DNA of 30,317 nt from CAZKFN01 sp964552035. Lineage in GTDB: Bacteria; Bacteroidota; Bacteroidia; Flavobacteriales_E; Vicingaceae. Location of the stretch: the NCBI GenBank assembly GCA_964552035.1, contig CAZKFN010000018.1, forward strand, positions 1 to 30,317, given 5' to 3'. Below the pieces are notes generated by a model, which was not told where the DNA came from, did no database searches, and worked only from the letters and a program-made list of their open reading frames with translations. The position numbers were made by a program, and so were the translations under genes. Shown one piece after another: positions 23,624 to 30,317 of the stretch (positions are counted from its first letter, which is position 1; the number at the start of each line of letters is the position of its first letter).

Positions 23624-24595
23624 CTAATCAAAAGATTGATTTATTCTTGCAGCAGCTTCAATCATTTGGTCATACTCTTCAGGAGTAAGGTCGTTAAAGT
23701 AATAATTTATAGGATTGACTTTTTCTCCATTTTTGATGACTTCGTAATGTACGTGAGAGGCTACTGAAGTCCCGGTATTTCCAACATGGCCAATTACATC
23801 ACCACGCTTTACTTCTTGTCCTTCTTTGACAATAAATTTACTCATATGACCATAAAGTGTTTTATAGCCATAATCGTGATTGATAATAACATGATTCCCA
23901 TAACCTCTTAAACTGTTAACAGCTTTTTCTACCACTCCATCGCCAGTTGCATAAATTTTAGTCCCACTTTCAGCAGAAAAATCCATACCTGTATGCAGTT
24001 TTTTAGTTTTGTAAATCGGATGAATCCTGTAACCATACCCAGAGGCCATTCTTTTTAAATCTTTATTTAGAACCGGTTGAATAGCAGGAATTGAAGCCAG
24101 CATTTTCTCTTTTTGTATGGCCATATTATATACCTCATCATAAGATTTGGATTGTATATAAAGCTCCTTGGCAATTTGATTGAGCTTGGTAGAGGTTTCA
24201 ATAATCAAATCAGAATTTTGAAAACCTTCCAAATCCTTGTAACGATTAATACCTCCAAAACCTGCTTGTCTAATTTCTTTAGGAATGGGTTCAGCTTCAA
24301 AAATTACTCTGTATATATCATCGTCTCTTTTTTGAATATCATCTAATACAGCTGCAACTCTGTCCATTCTGTGGTTCAAAAGTTCATATTGAGACTTAAG
24401 ATGATTGTTTTCTCGCTTTAGAAGCCTTTCTTGAGGAGTGCTGATAAATGACGAAGCCAAAAAGTAAATAATCGCCCCAACAAATATACTTGCTACTATG
24501 AAAGTTGATATTCTAAGCGTTCTTTGCCTCCAATCCAAATGGATTTTTTCGTAACTTAAGGTTGTGGTATTAAAACGATATTTGGTTCTAGCCAA
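23624..24595 (-). CDS. M23 (LytM-type) peptidoglycan endopeptidase, membrane anchored
   Basis: 323 residues. A zinc endopeptidase expected to cut peptidoglycan cross-links in the periplasm. A cytoplasmic N-terminus is followed by one transmembrane helix (about 29-50), a helical probably coiled-coil stretch (about 55-165) and the M23 domain: 'GYGYRIHPIYKTKKLHTGMDFS' with ligands His201 and Asp205, 'HVIINHDYGYKTLYGHMS', and 'SHVHYEV' with His281 and His283. All four catalytic-site residues are present, so it should be active rather than an EnvC-like activator. The start codon is TTG at 24595: a stop lies just upstream in frame and 'MARTKYRF' fits the family. It is divergent from alaS and leads the MerR gene by 16 bases. 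Confidence 0.93.
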   Translation of the reverse strand: MARTKYRFNTTTLSYEKIHLDWRQRTLRISTFIVASIFVGAIIYFLASSFISTPQERLLKRENNHLKSQYELLNHRMDRVAAVLDDIQKRDDDIYRVIFEAEPIPKEIRQAGFGGINRYKDLEGFQNSDLIIETSTKLNQIAKELYIQSKSYDEVYNMAIQKEKMLASIPAIQPVLNKDLKRMASGYGYRIHPIYKTKKLHTGMDFSAESGTKIYATGDGVVEKAVNSLRGYGNHVIINHDYGYKTLYGHMSKFIVKEGQEVKRGDVIGHVGNTGTSVASHVHYEVIKNGEKVNPINYYFNDLTPEEYDQMIEAAARINQSFD

Positions 24596-24644
24596 TTTAT
24601 TTGCTTATTTAATTAAATTTGTCGCCAATTAAAAATTGACATTG

Positions 24645-24675
24645 CGAAAGTAAATGATATTATTTTTATAATCAA
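24645..24675 (-). promoter_or_regulatory. promoter of the M23-merR pair
   Basis: On the minus strand TTTG (its TTG at plus 24673-24675) is followed after 20 bases by TACTTTCG (24645-24652), one mismatch from TAnnTTTG. The predicted leader is about 46 nt. Confidence 0.5.
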
Positions 24676-24736
24676 ATACAAAACTGAGTGATATTTGTTA
24701 AATATTCTTATCATAATTGAAATTTTATAAACAACA

Positions 24737-27343
24737 ATGACTTCAAAACTAATTAGAACTTCTTTTTTTGAGTTTTTTCAGAATAAAGGGCATCAGCTAG
24801 TACCTTCTGCACCTATAGTAATTAAAGATGACCCTACTTTAATGTTCACCAATGCTGGAATGAATCAATTTAAGGAACTTTTCCTAGGAAATGAGAAAGC
24901 AGAACATAAAAGAGTAGTAGATACACAAAAGTGCTTAAGGGTTTCTGGAAAGCATAATGATTTAGAGGAGGTTGGTGTGGATACTTATCATCATACCATG
25001 TTTGAGATGCTTGGGAACTGGTCTTTTGGAGATTATTTTAAAGAGGAGATGATTCCTTGGTCATGGGAATTTTTAACAGAAGTATTAAAAATTGATAAGG
25101 ATAGACTTTATGTAACCACTTTTCAAGGAGATAGAGAGGATAATCTTGAAGAAGATGTAGACTCTTATCATGCATGGGAGAAAATTATAGCTAAAGATAG
25201 AATTATTAAAGCCTCTAAAGCTGATAATTTTTGGGAAATGGGCGAAGTGGGACCCTGTGGACCTTGTTCAGAAATCCATGTGGACATTCGATCAGATGAT
25301 GAAAGGGGAAAAGTTAATGGAAGAAATCTAGTCAATAAGGATCATCCACAAGTAGTGGAAATATGGAATTTAGTTTTTATGGAGTTTAACCGTAAAAAAG
25401 ATAAAAGTTTAGAGCCCTTACCTTCGAAGCATGTGGATACCGGTATGGGATTAGAAAGATTGTGTATGGTTCTACAAGATAAACAATCCAACTACGATAC
25501 AGACTTGTTTACTCCCTTACTTTATAAAATGGAGGAGGTTGCTCAAAGAAAATATACAGCTACTGATAAAAAAGAGGATGTTGCTTTTAGAGTTATAGTA
25601 GACCATATTCGCGCCATAGCTTTTTCAATTAGTGATGGTCAGCTACCTTCTAATGCTGGAGCTGGTTATGTGATAAGAAGAATTTTGAGAAGAGCTGTTC
25701 GTTATGGGTATAGCTTTTTAGGCCTAAAGGAACCTTTTCTTCATAAATTATTAGACGTCTTAAATGAAATACTGGGTTCTACTTTTCCTGAGTTGCAAGC
25801 TCAAAAAGAGATTGTTAAAAAAGTTGTACTAGAAGAAGAAAACTCATTTTTACATACCTTAGAAAGAGGTATTCATCTGTTTGAAGATTATGTGAAAAAT
25901 AAACCAACAGGCATTGATGGAAAATTTGCTTTTGAATTGTATGATACTTATGGATTCCCTATAGACCTAACAGAATTATTGGCGGAAGAAAAGAATTTAG
26001 AAGTTGATTTAATAGCTTTTGAAAGTGAATTGAAAAAACAAAAAGAACGCTCTAGAGCTGCAGGAAAAATAACTACGGATGATTGGGTAGTTGTAAGAGA
26101 AGGAAGTAAAGCAGAATTTGTAGGCTATGATAATTTTTCTACTGAGATTCAAATTCTAAGATATAGGAAAGTAGAGCAAAATAAAAAGAAACTTTATCAG
26201 CTTGTTTTTGACAAAACGCCCTTTTATCCCGAAGGAGGGGGGCAAGTTGGCGATACGGGTTATCTAGAAGCCAAAGGGGTAAAGTTAAGTATTGTAAATA
26301 CTAAAAAGGAAAATAACTTAATAGTTCATTTTAGCAAAGAACTGCCTCATCCTATTGATAGTCAATTTAAGGCGGTGGTTAACACGACAAAACGTCAAGC
26401 TGCCGCTGTTCATCACTCGGCAACCCATTTGTTGCATCAAGCTTTACGTAAAGTCTTGGGAACCCATATAGAACAAAAGGGCTCTTTGGTTCACCCGGAT
26501 TATTTGCGTTTTGATTTTTCGCATTTCCAAAAGGTAAATGATGAGGAATTAGAGCAAATCGAGGATTTTGTCAATCAAAAAATTAGAGAAAATATAGCCT
26601 TAAATGAGAAGAGAAATACGCCCATAGAAAAAGCAAAAGAAATGGGAGCTATTGCATTATTTGGTGAAAAATATGGAAATGAAGTAAGGGTAATCCAGTT
26701 TGGAGAAAGCATAGAACTTTGTGGTGGAACACACGTAAAAGCTACCGGTGAAATAGGGCTGTTTAATATTCTTAGTGAAGCAGCTGTAGCGTCGGGAATA
26801 CGAAGAATTGAAGCCCATGCTGGAGAAGCCGCTTGGGAAAACTTTAAAACTCAAAGGGATACCTTATCTTTTATTTATCAACAATTGAAAAGACCAAAGA
26901 ATTTAAATCAAGCTATGGAGTCTTTGTTGGATGAAAAAAATACTTTGCAGAAAGAACTGGGACAGTTGCAAATTAAATTGGCTCAAGGAGTAAAAAAGGA
27001 TTTACTCCAAAAGCTGAAGACTAAAAATGGCATAAATATATTAATTGAAGAGGTTGATCTAGATGCAGCGTCAATTAAAAATATAGCCTTCCAATTAAAA
27101 TCAGAATTGGGAAACCTCTTTCTGGTATTGGCTAGCAAACACACAGGTAAACCTAACATCACTGTTTTGATAAGTGAGAATCTCGTAAAAGAAAAAAACT
27201 GGAATGCTGCAAAAATAGTTAGAGAGCTTGCTCAATTTATTCAAGGCGGTGGAGGAGGGCAAGCATTTTTTGCAACTGCTGGTGGGAAAAATGCAAATGG
27301 TATCGAAGAACTCTTGAAAGCGGCTCAAACTTTTGTAAATTAA
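24737..27343 (+). CDS. alaS: alanyl-tRNA synthetase
   Basis: 868 residues, the usual length. It joins alanine to its tRNA and hydrolyses mischarged Ser- or Gly-tRNA(Ala). Class II catalytic motifs are at the N-terminus ('NAGMNQFKELFLG', 'KCLRVSGKHNDLEEVG', 'HTMFEMLGNWSFGDYFKEE'), followed by 'HVDTGMGLERL' and 'AGYVIRRILRRAVRYG'. The editing domain carries the zinc-binding HHSATH and CGGTHVKATGEIG. The C-Ala domain has the glycine-rich 'QGGGGGQAFFATAGG'. All expected domains are complete. It stands alone, divergent from the M23 gene, with an AT-rich hairpin downstream. Confidence 0.98.
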   Translation: MTSKLIRTSFFEFFQNKGHQLVPSAPIVIKDDPTLMFTNAGMNQFKELFLGNEKAEHKRVVDTQKCLRVSGKHNDLEEVGVDTYHHTMFEMLGNWSFGDYFKEEMIPWSWEFLTEVLKIDKDRLYVTTFQGDREDNLEEDVDSYHAWEKIIAKDRIIKASKADNFWEMGEVGPCGPCSEIHVDIRSDDERGKVNGRNLVNKDHPQVVEIWNLVFMEFNRKKDKSLEPLPSKHVDTGMGLERLCMVLQDKQSNYDTDLFTPLLYKMEEVAQRKYTATDKKEDVAFRVIVDHIRAIAFSISDGQLPSNAGAGYVIRRILRRAVRYGYSFLGLKEPFLHKLLDVLNEILGSTFPELQAQKEIVKKVVLEEENSFLHTLERGIHLFEDYVKNKPTGIDGKFAFELYDTYGFPIDLTELLAEEKNLEVDLIAFESELKKQKERSRAAGKITTDDWVVVREGSKAEFVGYDNFSTEIQILRYRKVEQNKKKLYQLVFDKTPFYPEGGGQVGDTGYLEAKGVKLSIVNTKKENNLIVHFSKELPHPIDSQFKAVVNTTKRQAAAVHHSATHLLHQALRKVLGTHIEQKGSLVHPDYLRFDFSHFQKVNDEELEQIEDFVNQKIRENIALNEKRNTPIEKAKEMGAIALFGEKYGNEVRVIQFGESIELCGGTHVKATGEIGLFNILSEAAVASGIRRIEAHAGEAAWENFKTQRDTLSFIYQQLKRPKNLNQAMESLLDEKNTLQKELGQLQIKLAQGVKKDLLQKLKTKNGINILIEEVDLDAASIKNIAFQLKSELGNLFLVLASKHTGKPNITVLISENLVKEKNWNAAKIVRELAQFIQGGGGGQAFFATAGGKNANGIEELLKAAQTFVN

Positions 27344-27429
27344 TGCTTTAAAGTTCGCTTTAAGAATATGTAACATTAAAAAATCAAGCTCGTTATTTAT
27401 CGATACCTAATTGAAGTTTAGCATCTTAT

Positions 27430-27460
27430 GGTTAAATAATTTCAATTATTAACCTTTTTT
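27430..27460 (+). terminator. probable terminator of alaS
   Basis: GGTTAAATAAT pairs with ATTATTAACC around TTCA with one bulged A, then six T. It lies 87 bases after the alaS stop. The stem is mostly A-T and therefore weak, so this is only probable. Confidence 0.5.
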
Positions 27461-27565
27461 AAGGGTGAGTAGTTTTAATTAAAACTGTAAATGCTAGTTT
27501 AAATCTAATAAAATTCAGAATATTGCAAAATAATTTATAAAATTAAAAAACTAATCTAAAAGAAA

Positions 27566-28486
27566 ATGAAAAAGAAATTCTTTAAGTACGTACCAATGAT
27601 TTTAGGTCTTGCGGTTGCTTTTACTTCTTGTAGTAAAGATGATGACGAAAAGCCACAAAGCCCTTTTGTAAAAACAAATCCAGAAGTAAATTATCTCATT
27701 ACTGTTAATGGTATTGATATGGAAGAAAATCAAACATCTTATACAGTTACAGTAGACGATGAGGTATTTTTACACATTCATGCAGTTCCAGGAGCAGAAG
27801 GTAAAAACCTTGCTACTTTGCAATTAACTAAACCTTCAAATGCTGCTTTAATATTTAACTCTGAAAAAGGAAATACTTACACTTTAATTACTGGTGTTGA
27901 GGAAGATATAAAAAGTGCTGAAAATAAAAACCTTATAGGAAGCGCCTCATTAGGTACAGAAAGCATTGGAGCAAAAACTTACGCTATTGCATTTAACGAT
28001 AAAGATGGTAATTCAACTACAATTTCTTTTGACTTAACAGTTGTTGAAGAAGGGGGTGATCCTACACCACTTGCTACAACTAAAAATGGTACAGTTTACC
28101 ATATTGAGGGTAGCTTTAAAGGAAGCTGGAATTTACTAACTGATCAAGATGTTTCTAGCAGTAACAATGGTACAGCTCATATCATTAACACCGATGGAGG
28201 TGGAGAAGGATTTTCCGGTTCTTTTGAAGTTGGTGATGAGTCTGGTGCTGATTTTGTATTGGTTGATGGTTCTTTTGATTATGATAACGCTACTGAAGAA
28301 TCAGCAGCTGCTGCTTATGGTGCAGGTACACAAACAACTAGTGCTAGTCCTGATACTGATGAGGTTTATATATTTAACATTGATGGAGAGTATGTAGTAG
28401 TTAAAATCTTATCTATCGAACCAGAAAATGATGATTGTGGATGTGATAATTTGGGTGCTATGAAGTTCGAATATAAAAAGAACTAG
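27566..28486 (+). CDS. lipoprotein of unknown function, probably surface exposed
   Basis: 306 residues; I do not recognise the family. A lipoprotein signal ends in FTSC with Cys22, directly followed by SKDDDEK. That Lys-Asp-Asp-Asp-Glu run resembles the acidic export signals that carry Bacteroidota lipoproteins to the cell surface. Residues ~40-160 look like a beta-sandwich ('NYLITVNGIDMEENQTSYTV', ending 'ISFDLTVVEE'). A short GGDPTP linker then leads to a second domain (~170-306) starting 'GTVYHIEGSFKGSWNLLTDQ', rich in Gly, Ser and Asp, with a CGC motif close to the end. No catalytic motif is seen. It is a single-gene unit with a strong terminator 20 bases downstream. Confidence 0.85.
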   Translation: MKKKFFKYVPMILGLAVAFTSCSKDDDEKPQSPFVKTNPEVNYLITVNGIDMEENQTSYTVTVDDEVFLHIHAVPGAEGKNLATLQLTKPSNAALIFNSEKGNTYTLITGVEEDIKSAENKNLIGSASLGTESIGAKTYAIAFNDKDGNSTTISFDLTVVEEGGDPTPLATTKNGTVYHIEGSFKGSWNLLTDQDVSSSNNGTAHIINTDGGGEGFSGSFEVGDESGADFVLVDGSFDYDNATEESAAAAYGAGTQTTSASPDTDEVYIFNIDGEYVVVKILSIEPENDDCGCDNLGAMKFEYKKN

Positions 28487-28505
28487 TATAATCCATAAAA
28501 ATTTC

Positions 28506-28538
28506 AAAAAAGGCTGCCTCAATAGGGTGGCCTTTTTT
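28506..28538 (+). terminator. intrinsic terminator after the orphan lipoprotein
   Basis: AAAAAGGCTGCCTC pairs with GGGTGGCCTTTTT around a short AATA loop, continuous if G-U pairs are allowed, and is followed by T. It starts 20 bases after the stop codon. Confidence 0.85.
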
Positions 28539-28922
28539 TATGCACAATTGTTTCTTATATCATAAAATTAAAAAAGCATTAGCGTACATCTTGTAATTGA
28601 ATTTATTCACTTCTTTATACTGACTTCATCTAATGTAATTATGAAGATGCCTCAATAACTAAAATTTATAGAAAGATAGTAGAAGTTGTAAAAAGTATAT
28701 TAAGCTCAAGTAGGATCATGAGAGCTTGATAATAAAAATGCTTATGTATTCTAAGGTTGTTTTAGCTTACTTGTATAGATGAATGTTCTGGTATAGCTTT
28801 ATAAACTTATGTTTTAGGCTTTAACTTAATACAATCCCAGCTGTCTTTTAAACACTTTTAAAACCTTTTAAAATAGGTTTAACTTTCAATATATTTAAAC
28901 TATTGTAAGAGAGTATGAATAA
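28539..28922. other. intergenic stretch with no gene seen
   Basis: About 380 bases between two terminators. All frames are broken by frequent stops and I see no tRNA or known RNA. A small inverted repeat, AAACCT (28861-28866) and AGGTTT (28875-28880), is present but lacks a T tail. Confidence 0.7.
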
Positions 28923-28957
28923 AAAAAGGTGTCTCAAAATGCTGAGACACCTTTTTA
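28923..28957 (-). terminator. strong terminator of the TolB-like gene (symmetrical)
   Basis: AAAAAGGTGTCTCA and TGAGACACCTTTTT form a perfect 14-bp stem with a 6-base loop. It has A and T runs on both sides, so it could stop transcription from either direction. On the minus strand it follows the stop at 28981 by about 25 bases. Confidence 0.9.
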
Positions 28958-28980
28958 TAGTTTTTAAAAATGTTGGATTG

Positions 28981-30096
28981 TTAATCAACCCAATCGGCAA
29001 CAAATACATTAGTTTCTCTTGTTCCTCCATTAAACCTATTGGAAGAGAAAACGATTTTTTTACCATCATGTGAGAACATGGGGAAAGAAGCAAAAGTATC
29101 ATCAAAAGTAACTTGTTCTAATCCTGTTCCGTCTAGGTTAATCATATAGATGTTAAAGGGAAATCCTCTTTCAGATTCATGGTTAGAAGAGAATAGGATC
29201 TTATCTCCAGAAGGGTGGAAGTAAGGTGCCCAGCTTGCTTGTCCTAGGTCAGTTATTTGTCTTAAATCAGAACCGTCTGCATTGCAAACGTAGATATCCA
29301 TGTTTGTGGGTTGAACAAGCCCTTGAGCTAAAAGTTCTTTATATTCTGCAATCTCATCTTCAGTTTGAGGTCTTGAAGCACGAAAAACTAATTTACTACC
29401 ATCTGGAGAGAAAAATGCTCCTCCATCGTAACCTAGTTCATGAGTAATTTGTTTAACGTTACTTCCATCAATATCGCATGTATATAGTTCTAAATCACCA
29501 CTTCTATCAGATGTGAATACAATTTTATCGCCCATTGGAGAAACAGTAGCTTCAGCATTGTACCCTTCACCTTCAGTTAATTGTTTGATAATGTTGCCTT
29601 CTAAATCGGCAATAAAGATATCGTATTCTTCGTAAATAGGCCAAGTGTACTTACCACCCGGTTTGCCTGGTGCTTCAGGACAATCATCATGGTAGTGATG
29701 TGTAGAAGAATATAAAATAGTGGTATCGCCAGGTAAAAAGAAAGCACAAGTTGTTCTTCCTTTTCCAGTACTTACCATTTTAGGCATATTGTTAATTAAA
29801 TCATCTGTTTCAGGATTAAAATAAAAGATTTGGTCACATTCTATTCCCCAATGATTGGCAGATTGCATCACTAGTTTTGTATCGTCAAAACTCCAATATG
29901 CCTCTGCATTATCACCTCCATTGGTGATCATTTTTAGGTTTTTAAAATGCTTTTCACCTTCCAATAAAAAAGGCTCATCAGCGACTTCACTCTCTTCTAC
30001 TTGATTATCGTTATCATCTGTATTATTAGTTTTGCTTGGAGAACCACAAGCAAATGCCATACTTATGGCTACGGTTAAAAAACTTATTTTTTTCAC
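28981..30096 (-). CDS. TolB-like beta-propeller (PD40) lipoprotein
   Basis: 371 residues. A lipoprotein signal ends in AFAC with Cys17, then an Asn/Asp/Glu-rich linker. The rest is a beta-propeller of WD40-like PD40 blades: 'SPMGDKIVFTSDRSGDLELYTCDIDGSNVKQIT', interrupted here for length, shows the blade pattern, which recurs as 'FSPDGSKLVFRASR', 'HPSGDKILFSSNHES' and 'FSHDGKKIVFSSNR'. It lacks the TolB N-terminal domain and has no attached peptidase or OmpA domain, so it is a TolB-like binding scaffold and not TolB. The start is GTG at 30096. The minus-strand -7 box at 30111-30118 predicts a leader of about 11 nt. The function of such stand-alone propellers is unknown. Confidence 0.88.
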   Translation of the reverse strand: MKKISFLTVAISMAFACGSPSKTNNTDDNDNQVEESEVADEPFLLEGEKHFKNLKMITNGGDNAEAYWSFDDTKLVMQSANHWGIECDQIFYFNPETDDLINNMPKMVSTGKGRTTCAFFLPGDTTILYSSTHHYHDDCPEAPGKPGGKYTWPIYEEYDIFIADLEGNIIKQLTEGEGYNAEATVSPMGDKIVFTSDRSGDLELYTCDIDGSNVKQITHELGYDGGAFFSPDGSKLVFRASRPQTEDEIAEYKELLAQGLVQPTNMDIYVCNADGSDLRQITDLGQASWAPYFHPSGDKILFSSNHESERGFPFNIYMINLDGTGLEQVTFDDTFASFPMFSHDGKKIVFSSNRFNGGTRETNVFVADWVD

Positions 30097-30110
30097 TGTT
30101 CTTTTTTTCG

Positions 30111-30118
30111 CAAAGCTA
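30111..30118 (-). promoter_or_regulatory. -7 element of the TolB-like gene
   Basis: TAGCTTTG on the minus strand is an exact TAnnTTTG match, 14 bases before the GTG start. No clear -33 TTG is visible at the usual distance. Confidence 0.5.
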
Positions 30119-30134
30119 AGGTTTTTTAAGAGTA

Positions 30135-30161
30135 TTGTTGCTATTCTTTTTCTTAAATTTG
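30135..30161 (+). promoter_or_regulatory. promoter of the M28-type peptidase gene
   Basis: TTG at 30135-30137 and TAAATTTG at 30154-30161, 16 bases apart, fit the phylum promoter with a slightly short spacer. The predicted leader is about 10 nt. Confidence 0.5.
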
Positions 30162-30174
30162 CAGAAAAAATAAA

Positions 30175-30317
30175 ATGAAAAATTTAGTATTATCTTTTTT
30201 AGTTTTTCTTGGTGGATTTTTGTCTTTAAATGCTCAAAATGCTGCTACTTCTCATCCAGACTTATATGAAGTTGTTCACTTTTTAGCTTCAGATGAACTG
30301 AAGGGGAGAATGGTAGG
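30175..30317 (+). CDS. secreted M28-type peptidase, 5' end only
   Basis: The ATG at 30175 opens a frame that runs off the window after 47 codons. Residues 1-20 are a Sec signal peptide ending LNAQ. The mature start contains 'DLYEVVHFLASDELKGRMV', and 'V.FLASDELEGR..G' is the usual beginning of secreted M28 (PDZ/PA-associated) zinc aminopeptidases in this phylum. The catalytic domain is beyond the edge, so the family call rests on this one motif. It is divergent from the TolB-like lipoprotein gene. Confidence 0.72.
   Translation, partial: MKNLVLSFLVFLGGFLSLNAQNAATSHPDLYEVVHFLASDELKGRMV

Noticed and set aside
23608..23631. TTG start for the MerR gene overlapping the M23 stop
   Set aside because: The ATG at 23607 gives the normal distance to the helix-turn-helix and leaves a 16-base spacer.
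24690..24697. GATATTTG as alaS -7 promoter box
   Set aside because: The first base is wrong and no -33 element is found at the expected spacing, so it was not listed.
28149..28397. 82-codon plus-strand frame, hydrophobic, inside the orphan lipoprotein gene
   Set aside because: It is a shifted reading of the Asp/Gly/Ser-rich coding region; the lipoprotein frame has a proper signal and linker.
28861..28880. Small AAACCT/AGGTTT inverted repeat as a terminator
   Set aside because: The 6-bp stem lacks a T run and follows no gene; probably chance in AT-rich DNA.
1..30317. CRISPR array, tRNA or rRNA genes, phage or defence cluster
   Set aside because: No regularly spaced short repeats, cloverleaf-like sequence, rRNA, cas, restriction or phage genes were seen on either strand.

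Overview
The window is AT-rich bacterial chromosome from a member of the Bacteroidota. Three things point there. The first gene beyond the edge genes encodes a very large protein with a C-terminal type IX secretion (Por) sorting domain. Several genes are preceded by the phylum's promoter element TAnnTTTG with very short leaders. Lipoproteins have acidic residues just after the lipobox cysteine. Menaquinone is made by the futalosine route (mqnA, mqnB and mqnD are here), which argues against lineages that use only the classical men pathway. A run of 10 N (486-495) shows this is a draft scaffold.

Layout. 1-418: 5' end of an Rrf2-type regulator and a small DUF2892/YgaP-like membrane protein, both on the minus strand. 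591-8123: a 2510-residue secreted protein built of eight ~250-residue repeats plus a T9SS tail. 8143-9511: a hairpin terminator overlapping a promoter, then mqnA and an O6-alkylguanine-DNA alkyltransferase. 9514-12981 (minus): pfkA followed by priA. 13107-14433: glyA and a strong terminator. 14513-18465: apparent operon pepD-mqnB-mqnD-hldD. 18543-20184: an IS1634-type insertion sequence. 20236-24595 (minus): an NRDE/TANGO2-like protein, a lipoprotein M3 oligopeptidase, a MerR-type regulator and an M23 cell-wall peptidase. 24737-27343: alaS. 27566-28486: an orphan lipoprotein. 28487-28980: a stretch with no gene but two terminators. 28981-30096 (minus): a TolB-like propeller lipoprotein. 30175-end: the start of a secreted M28-type peptidase.

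Most of the window is core metabolism: quinone synthesis, glycolysis, one-carbon metabolism, replication restart, alanyl-tRNA charging, LPS heptose and peptidoglycan turnover. The two most interesting items are these. First, the IS1634-like element is flanked by a perfect 132-bp direct repeat. It sits where hldD and the NRDE gene meet tail to tail with overlapping stop codons, and the long duplication left both genes intact. Second, the giant eight-repeat surface protein alternates a beta-rich, SPRY/ConA-like block with an Ig-like block. No clearly new multi-gene defence or signalling system is visible.
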